From Paludibacter sp. (lineage in GTDB: Bacteria > Bacteroidota > Bacteroidia > Bacteroidales > Paludibacteraceae): 44,383 nucleotides of DNA. Within the stretch, counting starts at the first letter, position 1, and each line of letters opens with the position of its first letter. Positions 35,602 to 44,383 of this stretch are shown in pieces. The notes under the pieces are model-generated. The model saw only the letters and a list, made by a program, of their open reading frames with translations. It was not told the origin of the DNA and ran no database searches. The DNA lies in the NCBI GenBank assembly GCA_017882285.1, contig JADGPS010000017.1:1-44383 (forward strand). Direction: 5' to 3'. Position numbers and translations under genes: made by a program.

Positions 35602-37047
35602 TTATTGTTTTACAAAGCTTATTGAGAGCGTTTCAATATTGACCGTAATTAAATAATTTCCGGCTGATGTTATACTCCATTTATTGTCGTCTGCCTGGCC
35701 TCCGATATGTCGGTACATGTGTGTATTATCAGTTCTCTCATACATATCCTGACCCCAATCGGAATTCTGGTTTACAGGGAATTTAAAATCACCGGCAACC
35801 ATAGGTCCATTGTAAATAAATATGCAGCCATCGGTGGCATCTTCAGTCATTTGAATGGCACTGGTAATTGTCCAGCCAATAGGTGTTGCATCACCAACCA
35901 TATAGAGTTTCTCCCGATAAATACTAATCGAATTGTTCAGCAAATTAAGTGTGATCGTGTAATAACCTTTCTTGGCTATCGTCCATTTATTATCATCAGC
36001 ATCACCACCGTGATGCAGGTACATATGTGTATCATCCACTTTCATAAACATATCCTGTCCCCAATCGGAATTCAGGTTTACCGGGAATTTAAAATCGCCG
36101 GCTTTCATAACGCCTGTATAAGTGAAAATGAACGGATTTGTAGTGTTTTGAACCAATGGGGTTGAATGTGAAATATCCCAACCGTTTGGTGACGCATCAC
36201 CTACCATATAAATGGTGCTATAAGGCGGTAAGTCAGCTTTGTTGATCGATACGGTTAAATCCAAGAGACTGACTGTTACTTTGTAAACAGCTGCCTCAGT
36301 TATATTGAACAAATTGTCGGCTTGTCCTGCATCAGTTCGTAAAATAAGTTGAGAATCACTGTTGCCTTTATTATACGATGGAAGAATTTGTCCCAAGGTA
36401 GTAATAAACTTTAAAGAACCTGTATTTAATGAACCCGTATATACAAAAACTGTTGGATCATTCTGAGGAGTTAATGCCAGTGCATTATTTACATCTGTTC
36501 CTTTTGGAGATGCACTTCCAAACAAATACAATGTTTTGCTTACCGGTTTATAGCTTGTCACCGAAATGGTTACAATATTTGAAATGTCATTAACTACCGG
36601 ATCAGAATAAACTGTAGCGATAACCCGTGCTTCTAAATCTGTAACTGAACCTGGAATAACACCCCATTTTGTCAACAAACTGTCATTTAATGCGCCCACA
36701 TTAAAACTGTTGATATATATTCCTTTTCCCATATTCAGGCTGATAGGTTTAGAAAAATTATTTCCTTTTTTATCAACCTGAAGATTATAGGATATCGAAG
36801 ATCCTGTACCATGATTTGTACCCGTTGTCCATGTCAAATCAACGGCTCCATTATTAATATCTTTCTGTTTTAAGACCAAACTTGTTTTTGAAACAGATAG
36901 TGCAAGTGGTCCTGATTTTACAATATTGTCAGGCAATTCTTCCTGACATGCTGAGAATAAAAAGACAGCCAAAATTGATATCAGCATTGTTCCTGTATAT
37001 TGTTGGAGCTTTTCTTTTAAAATACTCCAAAGATTTAGTTTTTCCAT
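35602..37047 (-). CDS. SusE/SusF-like outer-membrane glycan-binding lipoprotein
   Basis: The 481-residue protein has a lipobox ending at Cys34 (FSACQEELPD, with an acidic export-type signal), an N-terminal SusE-type beta domain (about 45-165), then three carbohydrate-binding beta-sandwich modules (about 172-270, 278-378, 380-481). The last two are clearly duplicated: each has YMVGDA.P.GW, AGDFKFPVN.NSDWGQDM and the DDNKW motif with aromatic binding residues. It should bind glucan at the cell surface for the SusC/D pair. It sits in the usual place after susD, 35 bp downstream. Confidence 0.88.
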   Translation of the reverse strand: MEKLNLWSILKEKLQQYTGTMLISILAVFLFSACQEELPDNIVKSGPLALSVSKTSLVLKQKDINNGAVDLTWTTGTNHGTGSSISYNLQVDKKGNNFSKPISLNMGKGIYINSFNVGALNDSLLTKWGVIPGSVTDLEARVIATVYSDPVVNDISNIVTISVTSYKPVSKTLYLFGSASPKGTDVNNALALTPQNDPTVFVYTGSLNTGSLKFITTLGQILPSYNKGNSDSQLILRTDAGQADNLFNITEAAVYKVTVSLLDLTVSINKADLPPYSTIYMVGDASPNGWDISHSTPLVQNTTNPFIFTYTGVMKAGDFKFPVNLNSDWGQDMFMKVDDTHMYLHHGGDADDNKWTIAKKGYYTITLNLLNNSISIYREKLYMVGDATPIGWTITSAIQMTEDATDGCIFIYNGPMVAGDFKFPVNQNSDWGQDMYERTDNTHMYRHIGGQADDNKWSITSAGNYLITVNIETLSISFVKQ

Positions 37048-37082
37048 ATTGTTTTTTCGATTATTTTATAGTTAAACAAAGA

Positions 37083-38588
37083 TTAATATCCTGTATTTTG
37101 TGTTAGATTTGGATTGGCATCCCGCTCTTTTTGGGGAACAGGGAATATCAAATATTTCGAACTCATATTTAATCTTCCTATTGAATGTAGAAAATCAATA
37201 CCATATTGTCCTTTATTTATCCGTATCAAATCAAACCAGCGTTGTCCTTCAAAGGCCATTTCCATTCGGCGTTCGTGCAGTATTTTTTCCCGTAGGGTAG
37301 TCTGATCCAGTCCGGTTACATTCAGTAACCCCGCTCTGACCCGCACTTTATTTAATGTGGCATTTGGATCAGTAGCCAGTAATTGTGCATCTGTGGTTCT
37401 GCCCAGTTCATTCAAAGCTTCTGCTTTCATTAGCAGAATGTCAGCATATCGAAGTACCGGAAAACCTGCAGGGACGTTTTCTGGACTACTGGCAATTGAT
37501 ATGGGGACTAAGAATTTCCGTAAATTAAATCCTGTCGTTGAAAAAGTTTTCTGATAGTTTATACCATCAAACTTCGGGCAACCTTCATAAAGAACTGTTA
37601 CGTCTTTACGCATATCTCCGGCTTCGTATGAATTTACAAATTCCTGTGTGGGTTGATCCCAACCATATGCTCCTGCAACCATATTCGAAGCGCGGGGCCC
37701 GGTAAATACGCTTACCCACGACGATTGATTTTCATTTGCCCAAAAACTATATCCGCCATTGGCTGTATATTGAATTTCAAAAAGGGATTCTTTTGTATTC
37801 TTGTTTGTCCAATCAAAATTATCTGCATAATTCGCATTCAGCGAATAACCCAATGCTGTTACCGAATCACAAAGATTTACAACATGTTGCCAGTTATTCC
37901 CCTGGCATAAATATACTTTTGCCAGCATCCCGATAGCTGATCCTTTTGAGGCGCGGCCTACATCGGCTCCTGAATATTGTTCACGGGGAGGCAACAGGGT
38001 AATGGCATTATTCAAATCCGATATAATCTGACTGTTCACTGTTGCCTTTGAAGTCCTGAAAGGACGAAGATCACCTCCCGGTTCAACAGGTTGAAGTACC
38101 AATGGTACATCTCCAAAAAATTCTGTCAGAATGAAATAGTAGTGTGCACGAAGGAAATATGCTTCTCCTAAAACCCTGTTTTTGACGTTCTCACTGATAG
38201 TCATTCCAGGAACTTTCTGTAGAATTATATTGCAACGTAAAATTCCGGGCCATGGTCCCCGCCACATATCAAGTACACCCTGATTGTCGGTTGAAGTCAC
38301 AAAGTTTTCTTCATCCTGCGTTTCAATGCCATCGGTACCACCTCCGCCACCGGTAATACTGTTACCGGCCATAATGTCGGTTGTCCACATGCGCATATTA
38401 TATAATTTAGGCCATTGCAACGGTTGATAAGCTCCATTAATAGCTCCAATGGCATCAGCTTCGGTCTGAAAGAAATTTGATGTATTAATTGTATCTTCAG
38501 GAGCTTTGTTCAGAAAATCGCTGCTGCATGCTGTGATAAATAACGCCATGACAGCTATAGTGAAATATTTATTGAGTTTCATATTCAT
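37083..38588 (-). CDS. susD: SusD/RagB-type glycan-binding outer-membrane lipoprotein
   Basis: The 501-residue protein has a lipobox (FITACSSDFLNKAPED), the SusD N-terminal signature NTSNFFQTEADAIGAINGAY, and the C-terminal block LREKILHERRMEMAFEGQRWFDLIR, ending VPQKERDANPNLTQNTGY. It forms the lid on the SusC transporter and helps deliver oligosaccharide. It lies 14 bp after the susC stop, the standard pairing. The first Met (38588) or the third codon (38582) may be the true start. The symbol names the family, not proof of starch use. Confidence 0.94.
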   Translation of the reverse strand: MNMKLNKYFTIAVMALFITACSSDFLNKAPEDTINTSNFFQTEADAIGAINGAYQPLQWPKLYNMRMWTTDIMAGNSITGGGGGTDGIETQDEENFVTSTDNQGVLDMWRGPWPGILRCNIILQKVPGMTISENVKNRVLGEAYFLRAHYYFILTEFFGDVPLVLQPVEPGGDLRPFRTSKATVNSQIISDLNNAITLLPPREQYSGADVGRASKGSAIGMLAKVYLCQGNNWQHVVNLCDSVTALGYSLNANYADNFDWTNKNTKESLFEIQYTANGGYSFWANENQSSWVSVFTGPRASNMVAGAYGWDQPTQEFVNSYEAGDMRKDVTVLYEGCPKFDGINYQKTFSTTGFNLRKFLVPISIASSPENVPAGFPVLRYADILLMKAEALNELGRTTDAQLLATDPNATLNKVRVRAGLLNVTGLDQTTLREKILHERRMEMAFEGQRWFDLIRINKGQYGIDFLHSIGRLNMSSKYLIFPVPQKERDANPNLTQNTGY

Positions 38589-38602
38589 TTTATTTTTTGT
38601 GA

Positions 38603-41600
38603 TTAAATACCAAGGTTAACGCCAATACTATAAGTCCGTGTAACAGGATAAACATTGTTATCAATACCATTTGTTCCCACTTCAGGGTCAATTCCACTGT
38701 ATTTAGTTAATGTAAACAGGTTTTTAGCAGAAAGGTAAAATCTGGCAGTCGAAATATGAATCTTTTTCATCACACTCACAGGAATTGTATAACCCAGAGT
38801 TACATTCTGAATTCTCAGATACGATCCATCTTCAATATATCTGTCCGATTGTCTGGTGTTTTTATTTGGATCGTTAAACACGGCTCTTGGCATGCTATTA
38901 CTTGTCCCTTCGCCTGTCCATCTGTTTAAGGTTGCTATGGTTTGGTTCTGTGCTATGGACATGGCTTCATTCCAAAGTCTGTTTGCATTGAAAATCTTGT
39001 TTCCTGCCACTCCTTGCAAAAATATACTCAAATCAAAACCTCTGTATGCAAATGTATTGTTCATGGCGAAAATGAAAGTTGGATTTGGACTTCCCAGAAA
39101 CGTACGGTCCTTATCGTTGATTACCCCATCATTATTCAAATCTTTGAATCGGATATCACCAGGCGAAGTACGGCTGTTTGGATTACTTCCCGGAACCTGG
39201 GAAGCATGGCTATCAACCTCTGATTGATTCTGAAAAATTCCATCGGTCACAAATCCGTAAAACTCATTGATTGGAACGCCCGCCTGTAATAATGCCAGGT
39301 TGTAATTCAACCCAATGCTTCCCGTTGACATGGGTACCGTATCGTTTATGCTTACTACTTTATTCTGGTTATAGGACAGGTTAAAGGAAGTATTCCAGGT
39401 GAACTTTCCGGTTAAATTTTTAGTATTTATCGTAATCTCGATCCCTTTATTTTCCATATTCCCTGCATTAATCGACGGAACTAAGATATCAGAGTACCCG
39501 GTTGAAACAGGTACTGACATTGGTACCAACATTTTATCGGTCTGTTTTAGATAGGCATCTACGGTAACATCAACCCTCTGATTGAATAAGGTGGCATCAA
39601 AACCGATATTGGATTGTTTTTGACCTTCCCATTGGATGAATGGATTCGGCATAACGGTTGGTGCTATTGCAGAAACTAATTTATCATTGAAATTGTATTT
39701 TACGGTATTAAGGGAAGATGCGAAAGAATAATTCCCTATATTCTGATTTCCTGTAACACCATATCCTGCACGGATTTTCAGGTCATTTACAAACGTAACG
39801 TTTTTAAAGAAGTCTTCCTGTGAAAGACGCCATGCAATAGATGCAGAAGGGAATAATCCGTATTTGTTTCCCGAACCGAAGCGTGAAGAACCATCCCGTC
39901 GAATAGTTGCTGTAACCAGATACTTATCATTGTATGCATAATTTACACGACCCATCAATGAAAATAATGATGAACTATAGGTTGACCCATCAATTGTTGG
40001 TTGATCGAGACCATTTCTCAACTGTTGTGTTACATTGCTTTGAAAATCTTTTAATGATGCATTAATAAAGTTATTGCGGTTTTCCTGTGCACTGGTACCG
40101 GCCATCACTCCAATACGATGCTTGTCGAAGGTATGTTCATACGTAATTGTATTATCCCATAACCAGGTCAGGTTTTTATTATATTGTTGCCACAAATACG
40201 AACTTGAATTAACGTTGGAATCCCAGATATAATTAGGTGCCCATGTGCGTGAATCCCAAAAATTGGCCTGTAATCCGAAGGTTGATTTTAATTTCAGGTC
40301 TTTTATTATCTCCAGTTCGCCAAAGACAGAACCAATCAAATTATAGCCATTGGTTGCCTGGTCAACTGTTTTAGCCAATCCAATCGGATTTACGATATCA
40401 CCTGCATTTATTGGCAGTCCAATCGGACCTGAATAGTTCCCGTTTGCACGATAAATCGGTTGAGTAGGTAAAGCCAGCATGGCATTTTGAATGCTGTAAT
40501 TTCCGCTTGTCTTGATATCGTGATTAAGAGTCAGGCTATTTCCGAAGTGCAGGTATGAAGTAATTTTGTTATCCGTATTCAACTGGAAAGTGTATCGTTT
40601 GTATCCGGTATTGATAACAATTCCTTCTTGATCAAAATAATTGCCGGATACATAGAATTTGTTTTTTTCATTTCCTCCGGAATAATCTAATGAGTAATTT
40701 TGCATGGGTGCAGTATTGAAAAGAGCTCCTAGCCAATCAGTTCCTGTGCCAAGACTTGTCGGGTCCACGAATTCAGGATTCAGAGCTACTCCTGCGTTGT
40801 TCAGCATGTCATTATGTAATGAGGCAAATTGGGATGCATTAAGCATCTTGATCATGTTGGTTGGATTTTGCAATCCATATGAATAATTGAAATTCAGCCG
40901 GGAGTTACCAGTGCTTTCACCGTGCTTTGTAGTAATAATAACAACACCATTTGCACCACGGGCTCCGTAAATAGCACAGGCAGATGCATCTTTCAGTACC
41001 TGAATAGATTCAATATCATTCATATTCAATTGATTCAAACCTCCATCGATAGGGAGACCATCGATTACTACCAACGGATCATTATTATTGATAGTCCCTG
41101 ATCCACGAATACGGAATGAGGCATCAGTACCCGGAACACCCGATGAAATCACCTGTACACCGGCTGCACGTCCCTGCATGGCATCGCTCACACTGGGAAC
41201 AGGCAATGATTTCAAATCGCTGCTTTTAATGGTGGCAACCGATCCTGTCAAGTCTTTCTTGCGTTGGGTTCCATACCCTACGACCACCACCTCATCTAAT
41301 GTTTCTGTTCCTTCTTTCAATTCAATTCGAAGGTTTTGTTCATTGGATGTTATTTCGCTCGAATTATAACCAACATACGAAAAAATAAAGACCGGGTTTT
41401 TTACAGATGCTACCGGAATAGTAAATTTTCCGTTTATATCTGTCATTGTGCCGGTGGTTGTTCCTTTAATCAGGATACTTACACCGATCAGAGGTTCTCC
41501 CTTTACATCGACGACAATGCCGGAGACAGTTTTACCGGTAGTTTGAGCAACTACATTGGGCAGGGCAAATAGCATGCAACAGAAAAAGAGCATGCCAATT

Positions 41601-41626
41601 AGACTTCTTTTCAAATTGACCATCAT
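38603..41626 (-). CDS. susC: SusC/RagA-type TonB-dependent transporter
   Basis: The 1007-residue protein has a signal peptide ending near VVAQ, a CarboxypepD-like N-terminal domain (TVSGIVVDVKGEPLIGVSILIKG), the TonB-box region EVVVVGYGTQRKKDLTGSVA, a plug domain (MQGRAAGVQV, IRGSGTINNNDPLVVIDG) and a 22-strand barrel ending in YPVTRTYSIGVNLGI. It imports oligosaccharides across the outer membrane with energy from TonB. Starts at 41683, 41626 or 41623 are possible; 41626 gives a normal signal peptide and lies about 100 bp after the -7 box at 41730-41737. Confidence 0.95.
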   Translation of the reverse strand: MMVNLKRSLIGMLFFCCMLFALPNVVAQTTGKTVSGIVVDVKGEPLIGVSILIKGTTTGTMTDINGKFTIPVASVKNPVFIFSYVGYNSSEITSNEQNLRIELKEGTETLDEVVVVGYGTQRKKDLTGSVATIKSSDLKSLPVPSVSDAMQGRAAGVQVISSGVPGTDASFRIRGSGTINNNDPLVVIDGLPIDGGLNQLNMNDIESIQVLKDASACAIYGARGANGVVIITTKHGESTGNSRLNFNYSYGLQNPTNMIKMLNASQFASLHNDMLNNAGVALNPEFVDPTSLGTGTDWLGALFNTAPMQNYSLDYSGGNEKNKFYVSGNYFDQEGIVINTGYKRYTFQLNTDNKITSYLHFGNSLTLNHDIKTSGNYSIQNAMLALPTQPIYRANGNYSGPIGLPINAGDIVNPIGLAKTVDQATNGYNLIGSVFGELEIIKDLKLKSTFGLQANFWDSRTWAPNYIWDSNVNSSSYLWQQYNKNLTWLWDNTITYEHTFDKHRIGVMAGTSAQENRNNFINASLKDFQSNVTQQLRNGLDQPTIDGSTYSSSLFSLMGRVNYAYNDKYLVTATIRRDGSSRFGSGNKYGLFPSASIAWRLSQEDFFKNVTFVNDLKIRAGYGVTGNQNIGNYSFASSLNTVKYNFNDKLVSAIAPTVMPNPFIQWEGQKQSNIGFDATLFNQRVDVTVDAYLKQTDKMLVPMSVPVSTGYSDILVPSINAGNMENKGIEITINTKNLTGKFTWNTSFNLSYNQNKVVSINDTVPMSTGSIGLNYNLALLQAGVPINEFYGFVTDGIFQNQSEVDSHASQVPGSNPNSRTSPGDIRFKDLNNDGVINDKDRTFLGSPNPTFIFAMNNTFAYRGFDLSIFLQGVAGNKIFNANRLWNEAMSIAQNQTIATLNRWTGEGTSNSMPRAVFNDPNKNTRQSDRYIEDGSYLRIQNVTLGYTIPVSVMKKIHISTARFYLSAKNLFTLTKYSGIDPEVGTNGIDNNVYPVTRTYSIGVNLGI

Positions 41627-41729
41627 TTTGTTATTTAAGGTTACTATAAATTCTTGTTGTACGAAAAACGTTTGTTCAAACACTTAAATGATTCTAAGTT
41701 TTTAATTGAAAATTCGACTTTCGACGATG

Positions 41730-41737
41730 CAAATATA
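41730..41737 (-). promoter_or_regulatory. -7 box for the susC-susD-susE-GH66 transcript
   Basis: The minus strand reads TATATTTG, about 104 bp ahead of the chosen susC start. It is the likely target of the SusR-like regulator. The rest of the 243-bp gap holds only the susR terminator. Confidence 0.6.
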
Positions 41738-41867
41738 TATGCTTTCATCACACCCTGTTTTCATTGAAATTAAAATGTAGTCAGAATGACAGACCATTAG
41801 CATTATACCTATGGATAACAAACAGATAGAACTTTACAAATTCAAAAAAAAGTAGTGCTTTTAGAGT

Positions 41868-41909
41868 AAAAAAAGAGGTCTTCAGGCTTATTTTAACCCT
41901 GAAGACCTC
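41868..41909 (-). terminator. Terminator of the SusR-like gene
   Basis: On the minus strand GAGGTCTTCAGG pairs perfectly with CCTGAAGACCTC (41909-41898 and 41886-41875) and is followed by TTTTTTT. It starts 18 bp after the stop, so susR is not cotranscribed with susC. Confidence 0.88.
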
Positions 41910-41926
41910 ATCTAATAGTATGTTTT

Positions 41927-43573
41927 TTATTTTGTATTTGTTCCAATCCGCATAACATTTGATTCAAACTCATCACGCGGTCCTGCAGATTTGTTTCTGA
42001 GTTTCGTTCTGTAATTGTAAATGGTGGATAAAGAATAACGTAGAAAATGCGATATTTTTACACTGTCGGTAATTCCCAGACGAATCAAAGCAAATATCCG
42101 TAATACTGTGTTGAGCAGTTCTCCCTGTTTCAGTTGTGTTTCCTCATTATCAATCAATAAACGGGTAAAGTCTTCAACAAAGGTTGGAAAAAGCTGAAGA
42201 AAAGTACTGTCGAAGTTCGTATAAAACTCTTTTAGCTCATCCTCTATAAACTGTTTCGATTTGATGGCATGCAATAAATCATCTATTTTTCCGGCTGCAG
42301 CGGTTTTGTTGAGCAAACGCCGGTAATCATCCAACTTATCAATATAAGCAGAGCACTGATCCATATACCTGCCAATATATTCTTCTTTAATCAGATTGGC
42401 TTCCTGTAATGTATCGTTCGTGTCTTTCAGTTGATAGTTGATGGCCGACAATTCATGATTCAGGGTGTTTAATTGGTCGTTGGCTGTGCTTAGTTTTTTT
42501 CGTGCTATTGCTAATTTTTTCATTTGCCTGTACACGAAAAATACAGCTATCATAAGCAAGAAGGAAAGAATGCTAATGCTGATAAGTGAGATTAACATCA
42601 ATCGTTGGTGCGATTCGGTTTGATGTTGATAAGCTTTATCAATAATCGGCACCATTTGGGAAATTTCAAAAGTTCGCAAACGGGCATTACAAAACAAAGC
42701 ATCATCAAGCGAACGTCTAATGTATTTATACGCTCTGTCTACATCTCCATCTTCATACAACGAAAATGCCAGCAATCTCAACGATATATATTCTTTTGTT
42801 GCCGATTGTAAATCGTTAATAGACGAAACTGCCAGCCATTTTTTTTCTAAGTCCCTTTCGTGTTTACCATGATAGGCTAACGCTATACTATAGGCAATAA
42901 TGGCCCGGTCATGTATACTCTCTTTGATGGTTGGAAAATAATCCAATAACAGTTTAAGTGCTTCATCGTACTGCTTGTTGACTATCAGTTGATCCGATTT
43001 TACCATGACATGCGTTCCTGAACCCGGTGGATTAGTGACTAACAATGAATCACGGTATGCGTCTGTTATTTCCTGATATTGTTTTTTTTCCTGACTCGTC
43101 ATAGTGTAGTCCGCCATAAAACCATAAACCGTCCTGTAAATGTGGAAATAATAAGCTTTTAAGTCGGGGTAATCCCTGACATTTACGACGTTCAGAATAT
43201 CCATGCTTTCCTTATACATTCCGGTAATTCCCATAATGGAAGCCAGATTTAATTTGACTTCTGTCAGATCACGTTTATTATTCAGTCTTTCGGCAATTTG
43301 AAGTTTTTTTTGGGCATAAACAAGTGCTGAATCCGATTTATATAGTTTGTACTCATCATATAGTTGTCCGCAAATAACATAGTGTTGCTGATCGGAAATT
43401 GCCATTTTCAGCAAATCTTTCAGTTTATTCAGCTTCTCCTCTTTCAGGTTCGAGTATACCTGGTAATTTTCAACAGTTTTGTCCAATACATGTAATAATG
43501 AATCCATTTCACTTTTTCCAAATAAGAATAGAGGGAACAGTGAACAAATTGAAATAACAAACCATCTTTTCAT
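41927..43573 (-). CDS. SusR-like membrane regulator (TPR-type sensor, TM segment, C-terminal HTH)
   Basis: The 548-residue protein has an N-terminal signal/hydrophobic segment (about 5-18), a helical TPR-like region (about 60-300) expected outside the inner membrane, one membrane segment (about 326-348, [21 protein letters not shown]), a coiled coil (about 350-400), and a DUF6377-like C-terminus ending in a LuxR-like helix-turn-helix (about 485-528, [43 protein letters not shown]). This is the layout of SusR, which senses alpha-glucan oligosaccharide and activates the sus operon. It is encoded divergently in role but on the same strand, upstream of susC, with its own promoter and terminator. 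Confidence 0.85.
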   Translation of the reverse strand: MKRWFVISICSLFPLFLFGKSEMDSLLHVLDKTVENYQVYSNLKEEKLNKLKDLLKMAISDQQHYVICGQLYDEYKLYKSDSALVYAQKKLQIAERLNNKRDLTEVKLNLASIMGITGMYKESMDILNVVNVRDYPDLKAYYFHIYRTVYGFMADYTMTSQEKKQYQEITDAYRDSLLVTNPPGSGTHVMVKSDQLIVNKQYDEALKLLLDYFPTIKESIHDRAIIAYSIALAYHGKHERDLEKKWLAVSSINDLQSATKEYISLRLLAFSLYEDGDVDRAYKYIRRSLDDALFCNARLRTFEISQMVPIIDKAYQHQTESHQRLMLISLISISILSFLLMIAVFFVYRQMKKLAIARKKLSTANDQLNTLNHELSAINYQLKDTNDTLQEANLIKEEYIGRYMDQCSAYIDKLDDYRRLLNKTAAAGKIDDLLHAIKSKQFIEDELKEFYTNFDSTFLQLFPTFVEDFTRLLIDNEETQLKQGELLNTVLRIFALIRLGITDSVKISHFLRYSLSTIYNYRTKLRNKSAGPRDEFESNVMRIGTNTK

Positions 43574-43595
43574 TAACGAGAAATTTTATTTCTGC

Positions 43596-43603
43596 AAATA
43601 TAT
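43596..43603 (-). promoter_or_regulatory. -7 box for the SusR-like gene
   Basis: The minus strand reads TATATTTG, 22 bp ahead of the start at 43573. Confidence 0.6.
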
Positions 43604-43716
43604 GAGAATATTTTTAGTTTATTGTATCAATGTGAAGATATTTACCAATTTAAAAATCTACAAATGATTAAAAAAAGAATTTTCATCAAGAATTATTACA
43701 ATTTTAAAATTAGAAA

Positions 43717-43742
43717 GAGGATGTCTTGAGTGAGACATCCTC
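43717..43742 (-). terminator. Hairpin at the right edge of the locus
   Basis: GAGGATGTCT (43717-43726) pairs perfectly with AGACATCCTC (43733-43742). On the minus strand it is followed by TTTCTAATTTT, so it would stop transcripts entering the locus from the right. It lies 52 bp before the duplicated glgB end. Confidence 0.7.
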
Positions 43743-43793
43743 AATTCTTCCGGATATACTCATTATTTGTACAAATCTTCGAACACGTTGTTG

Positions 43794-43982
43794 GGCATTT
43801 TGGCTGATAAAGGAAGTTATAAAATTGTGCTCAATACCGACGAAAGCGTTTTTGGAGGTTTTGACCTGATTGATGAAAGTATCGACCATATCACTTTGCC
43901 CGATCCGAAAGAAACTTCAGGCAAAGAATGGTTGAAACTCTATATCCCTGCACGTACGGCTTTTGTGTTGAAGAAACAATAG
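43794..43982 (+). pseudogene. Duplicated 3' end of glgB (direct repeat, right copy)
   Basis: These 189 bp match 30624-30812 (184/189 identical, no gaps) and end at the same stop codon; the flanks then differ completely on both sides. The five differences against glgB are three silent changes plus Ile to Val and Thr to Lys, more like drift in a working gene than decay of a fragment. An ATG at 43767 opens a 71-codon frame through it, but no promoter or start region supports translation. Read as the displaced or donor 3' end of glgB left when the utilisation locus was inserted. Confidence 0.93.
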
Positions 43983-44048
43983 AATTAAGAGCTAAGAATC
44001 AAGAACCATGAAGAATTCCCGGCAGTGATAGTTGGGAGTACAAGAGTC

Positions 44049-44100
44049 AAAACATAAAACCTCAAAGAGCTGTAAGGCCTTTGAAGTTTTGTGTTTTAGG
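44049..44100 (+). terminator. Terminator downstream of the duplicated glgB end
   Basis: A 19-bp imperfect stem joins 44049-44067 with 44079-44097 (two mismatch or wobble positions) and ends in a T-rich tail. It may be the original glgB terminator, now 13 kb from the intact gene. Confidence 0.75.
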
Positions 44101-44111
44101 AACCATCCTAA

Positions 44112-44327
44112 TTATCTATAGAAATTTTCCATGTCTGCCCCATCAAAATCGTAAAAAAATTGTGCCAGTTTATTTGTAACGCTTTCTGCAAATTTTTCCC
44201 CTTTTTCAGCACTGGCTGCCTTGGGGTTTCCTATTCCGGTATCGACGGTAACTTTAGTCCAGTTTCGTGGAATCCATGCTTGTTTATGGCTGTAGTTTAA
44301 ATATGCGTTGTAATTAATGTTTGGTAT
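44112..44327 (-). pseudogene. C-terminal remnant of a creatininase-family protein
   Basis: The minus-strand frame encodes about 71 residues with the C-terminal pattern of creatininase-family amidohydrolases: AWIPRNWTKVTVDTGIGNP, KAASAEKGEKFAE, then VTNKLAQFFYDFDG to a TAA stop. An in-frame TAG lies just upstream (44328-44330), and no start codon or metal-binding N-terminal part is visible. Either the gene is broken here or a frameshift separates it from sequence beyond the window. Too short to be functional as seen. Confidence 0.65.
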
Positions 44328-44383
44328 CTATCATTTATCAATCTATACCTATTTAAAGAGAATATATCTTCTGTAGAACCGTT

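Noticed and set aside
30813-43793. Conjugative or phage-type integrative element
   Set aside because: No integrase, relaxase, transfer or phage gene lies between the glgB repeats; only the sugar-utilisation genes are present.
43767-43982. 71-codon open frame as a separate small gene
   Set aside because: All but its first nine codons are the duplicated glgB 3' end, and no promoter lies in front.

Overview
The window comes from a member of the Bacteroidota, most likely order Bacteroidales. The evidence is a Sus-type polysaccharide utilisation locus (SusR/SusC/SusD/SusE-like), many TAnnTTTG -7 promoter boxes placed just ahead of genes, weak Shine-Dalgarno sequences, AT-rich spacers, and Bacteroidota-type proteins such as a golvesin-containing amidase and an RhlE-like helicase. 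Genus cannot be fixed from this sequence alone.

Layout. (1) 1-600: the broken 5' part of an IS5-type transposase, an orphan terminator and an array of 77-bp hairpin repeats. (2) 616-4016: a three-gene cassette of a PqqD/RRE-like protein, an HprK-like P-loop kinase and an ABC exporter with a Sec11/SipW-type S26 peptidase domain at its N-terminus. It looks like a RiPP-type modification/export module with no visible precursor. (3) 4089-16254, all on the minus strand: pabC/pabB (p-aminobenzoate), an RhlE-like helicase, ung, a PatB-type C-S lyase, a PafA-like phosphatase that has lost its catalytic residues, a HEPN/MNT pair, a lone bifunctional hisB, uvrA, and two identical tRNA-Lys(TTT) genes. 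(4) 16539-25526, plus strand: a CorC/HlyC-type membrane protein, a PpiD/SurA-type foldase, rlmN, a large amidase/golvesin protein and pdxA. (5) 25621-30812: a small membrane protein and pheS (minus), then a DUF2461 protein, a YhcH-family protein and the glycogen branching enzyme glgB (plus). (6) 30903-43573, minus strand: a polysaccharide utilisation locus with a SusR-like regulator, SusC, SusD, a SusE/F-like binding lipoprotein, a GH66 dextranase-type enzyme and a six-hairpin glycosidase. (7) 43794-44383: a second copy of the last 189 bp of glgB, a terminator, and the remnant of a creatininase-family gene.

How it fits together. The locus in region 6 is predicted to sense, bind, import and cut an alpha-glucan, most plausibly dextran (alpha-1,6-glucan), judged from GH66 and the SusR/C/D/E gene order. 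It lies between glgB and a 97% identical duplicate of the glgB 3' end, so the sugar locus appears to have been inserted precisely at the end of glgB as a genomic island. The cassette in region 2 is bordered by mobile-element debris and may have lost part of its gene set on the left. The two best candidates for something new are that cassette and the glgB-flanked island. The degenerate PafA-like protein and a 141-bp inverted-repeat element that supplies the last codons of uvrA are next.
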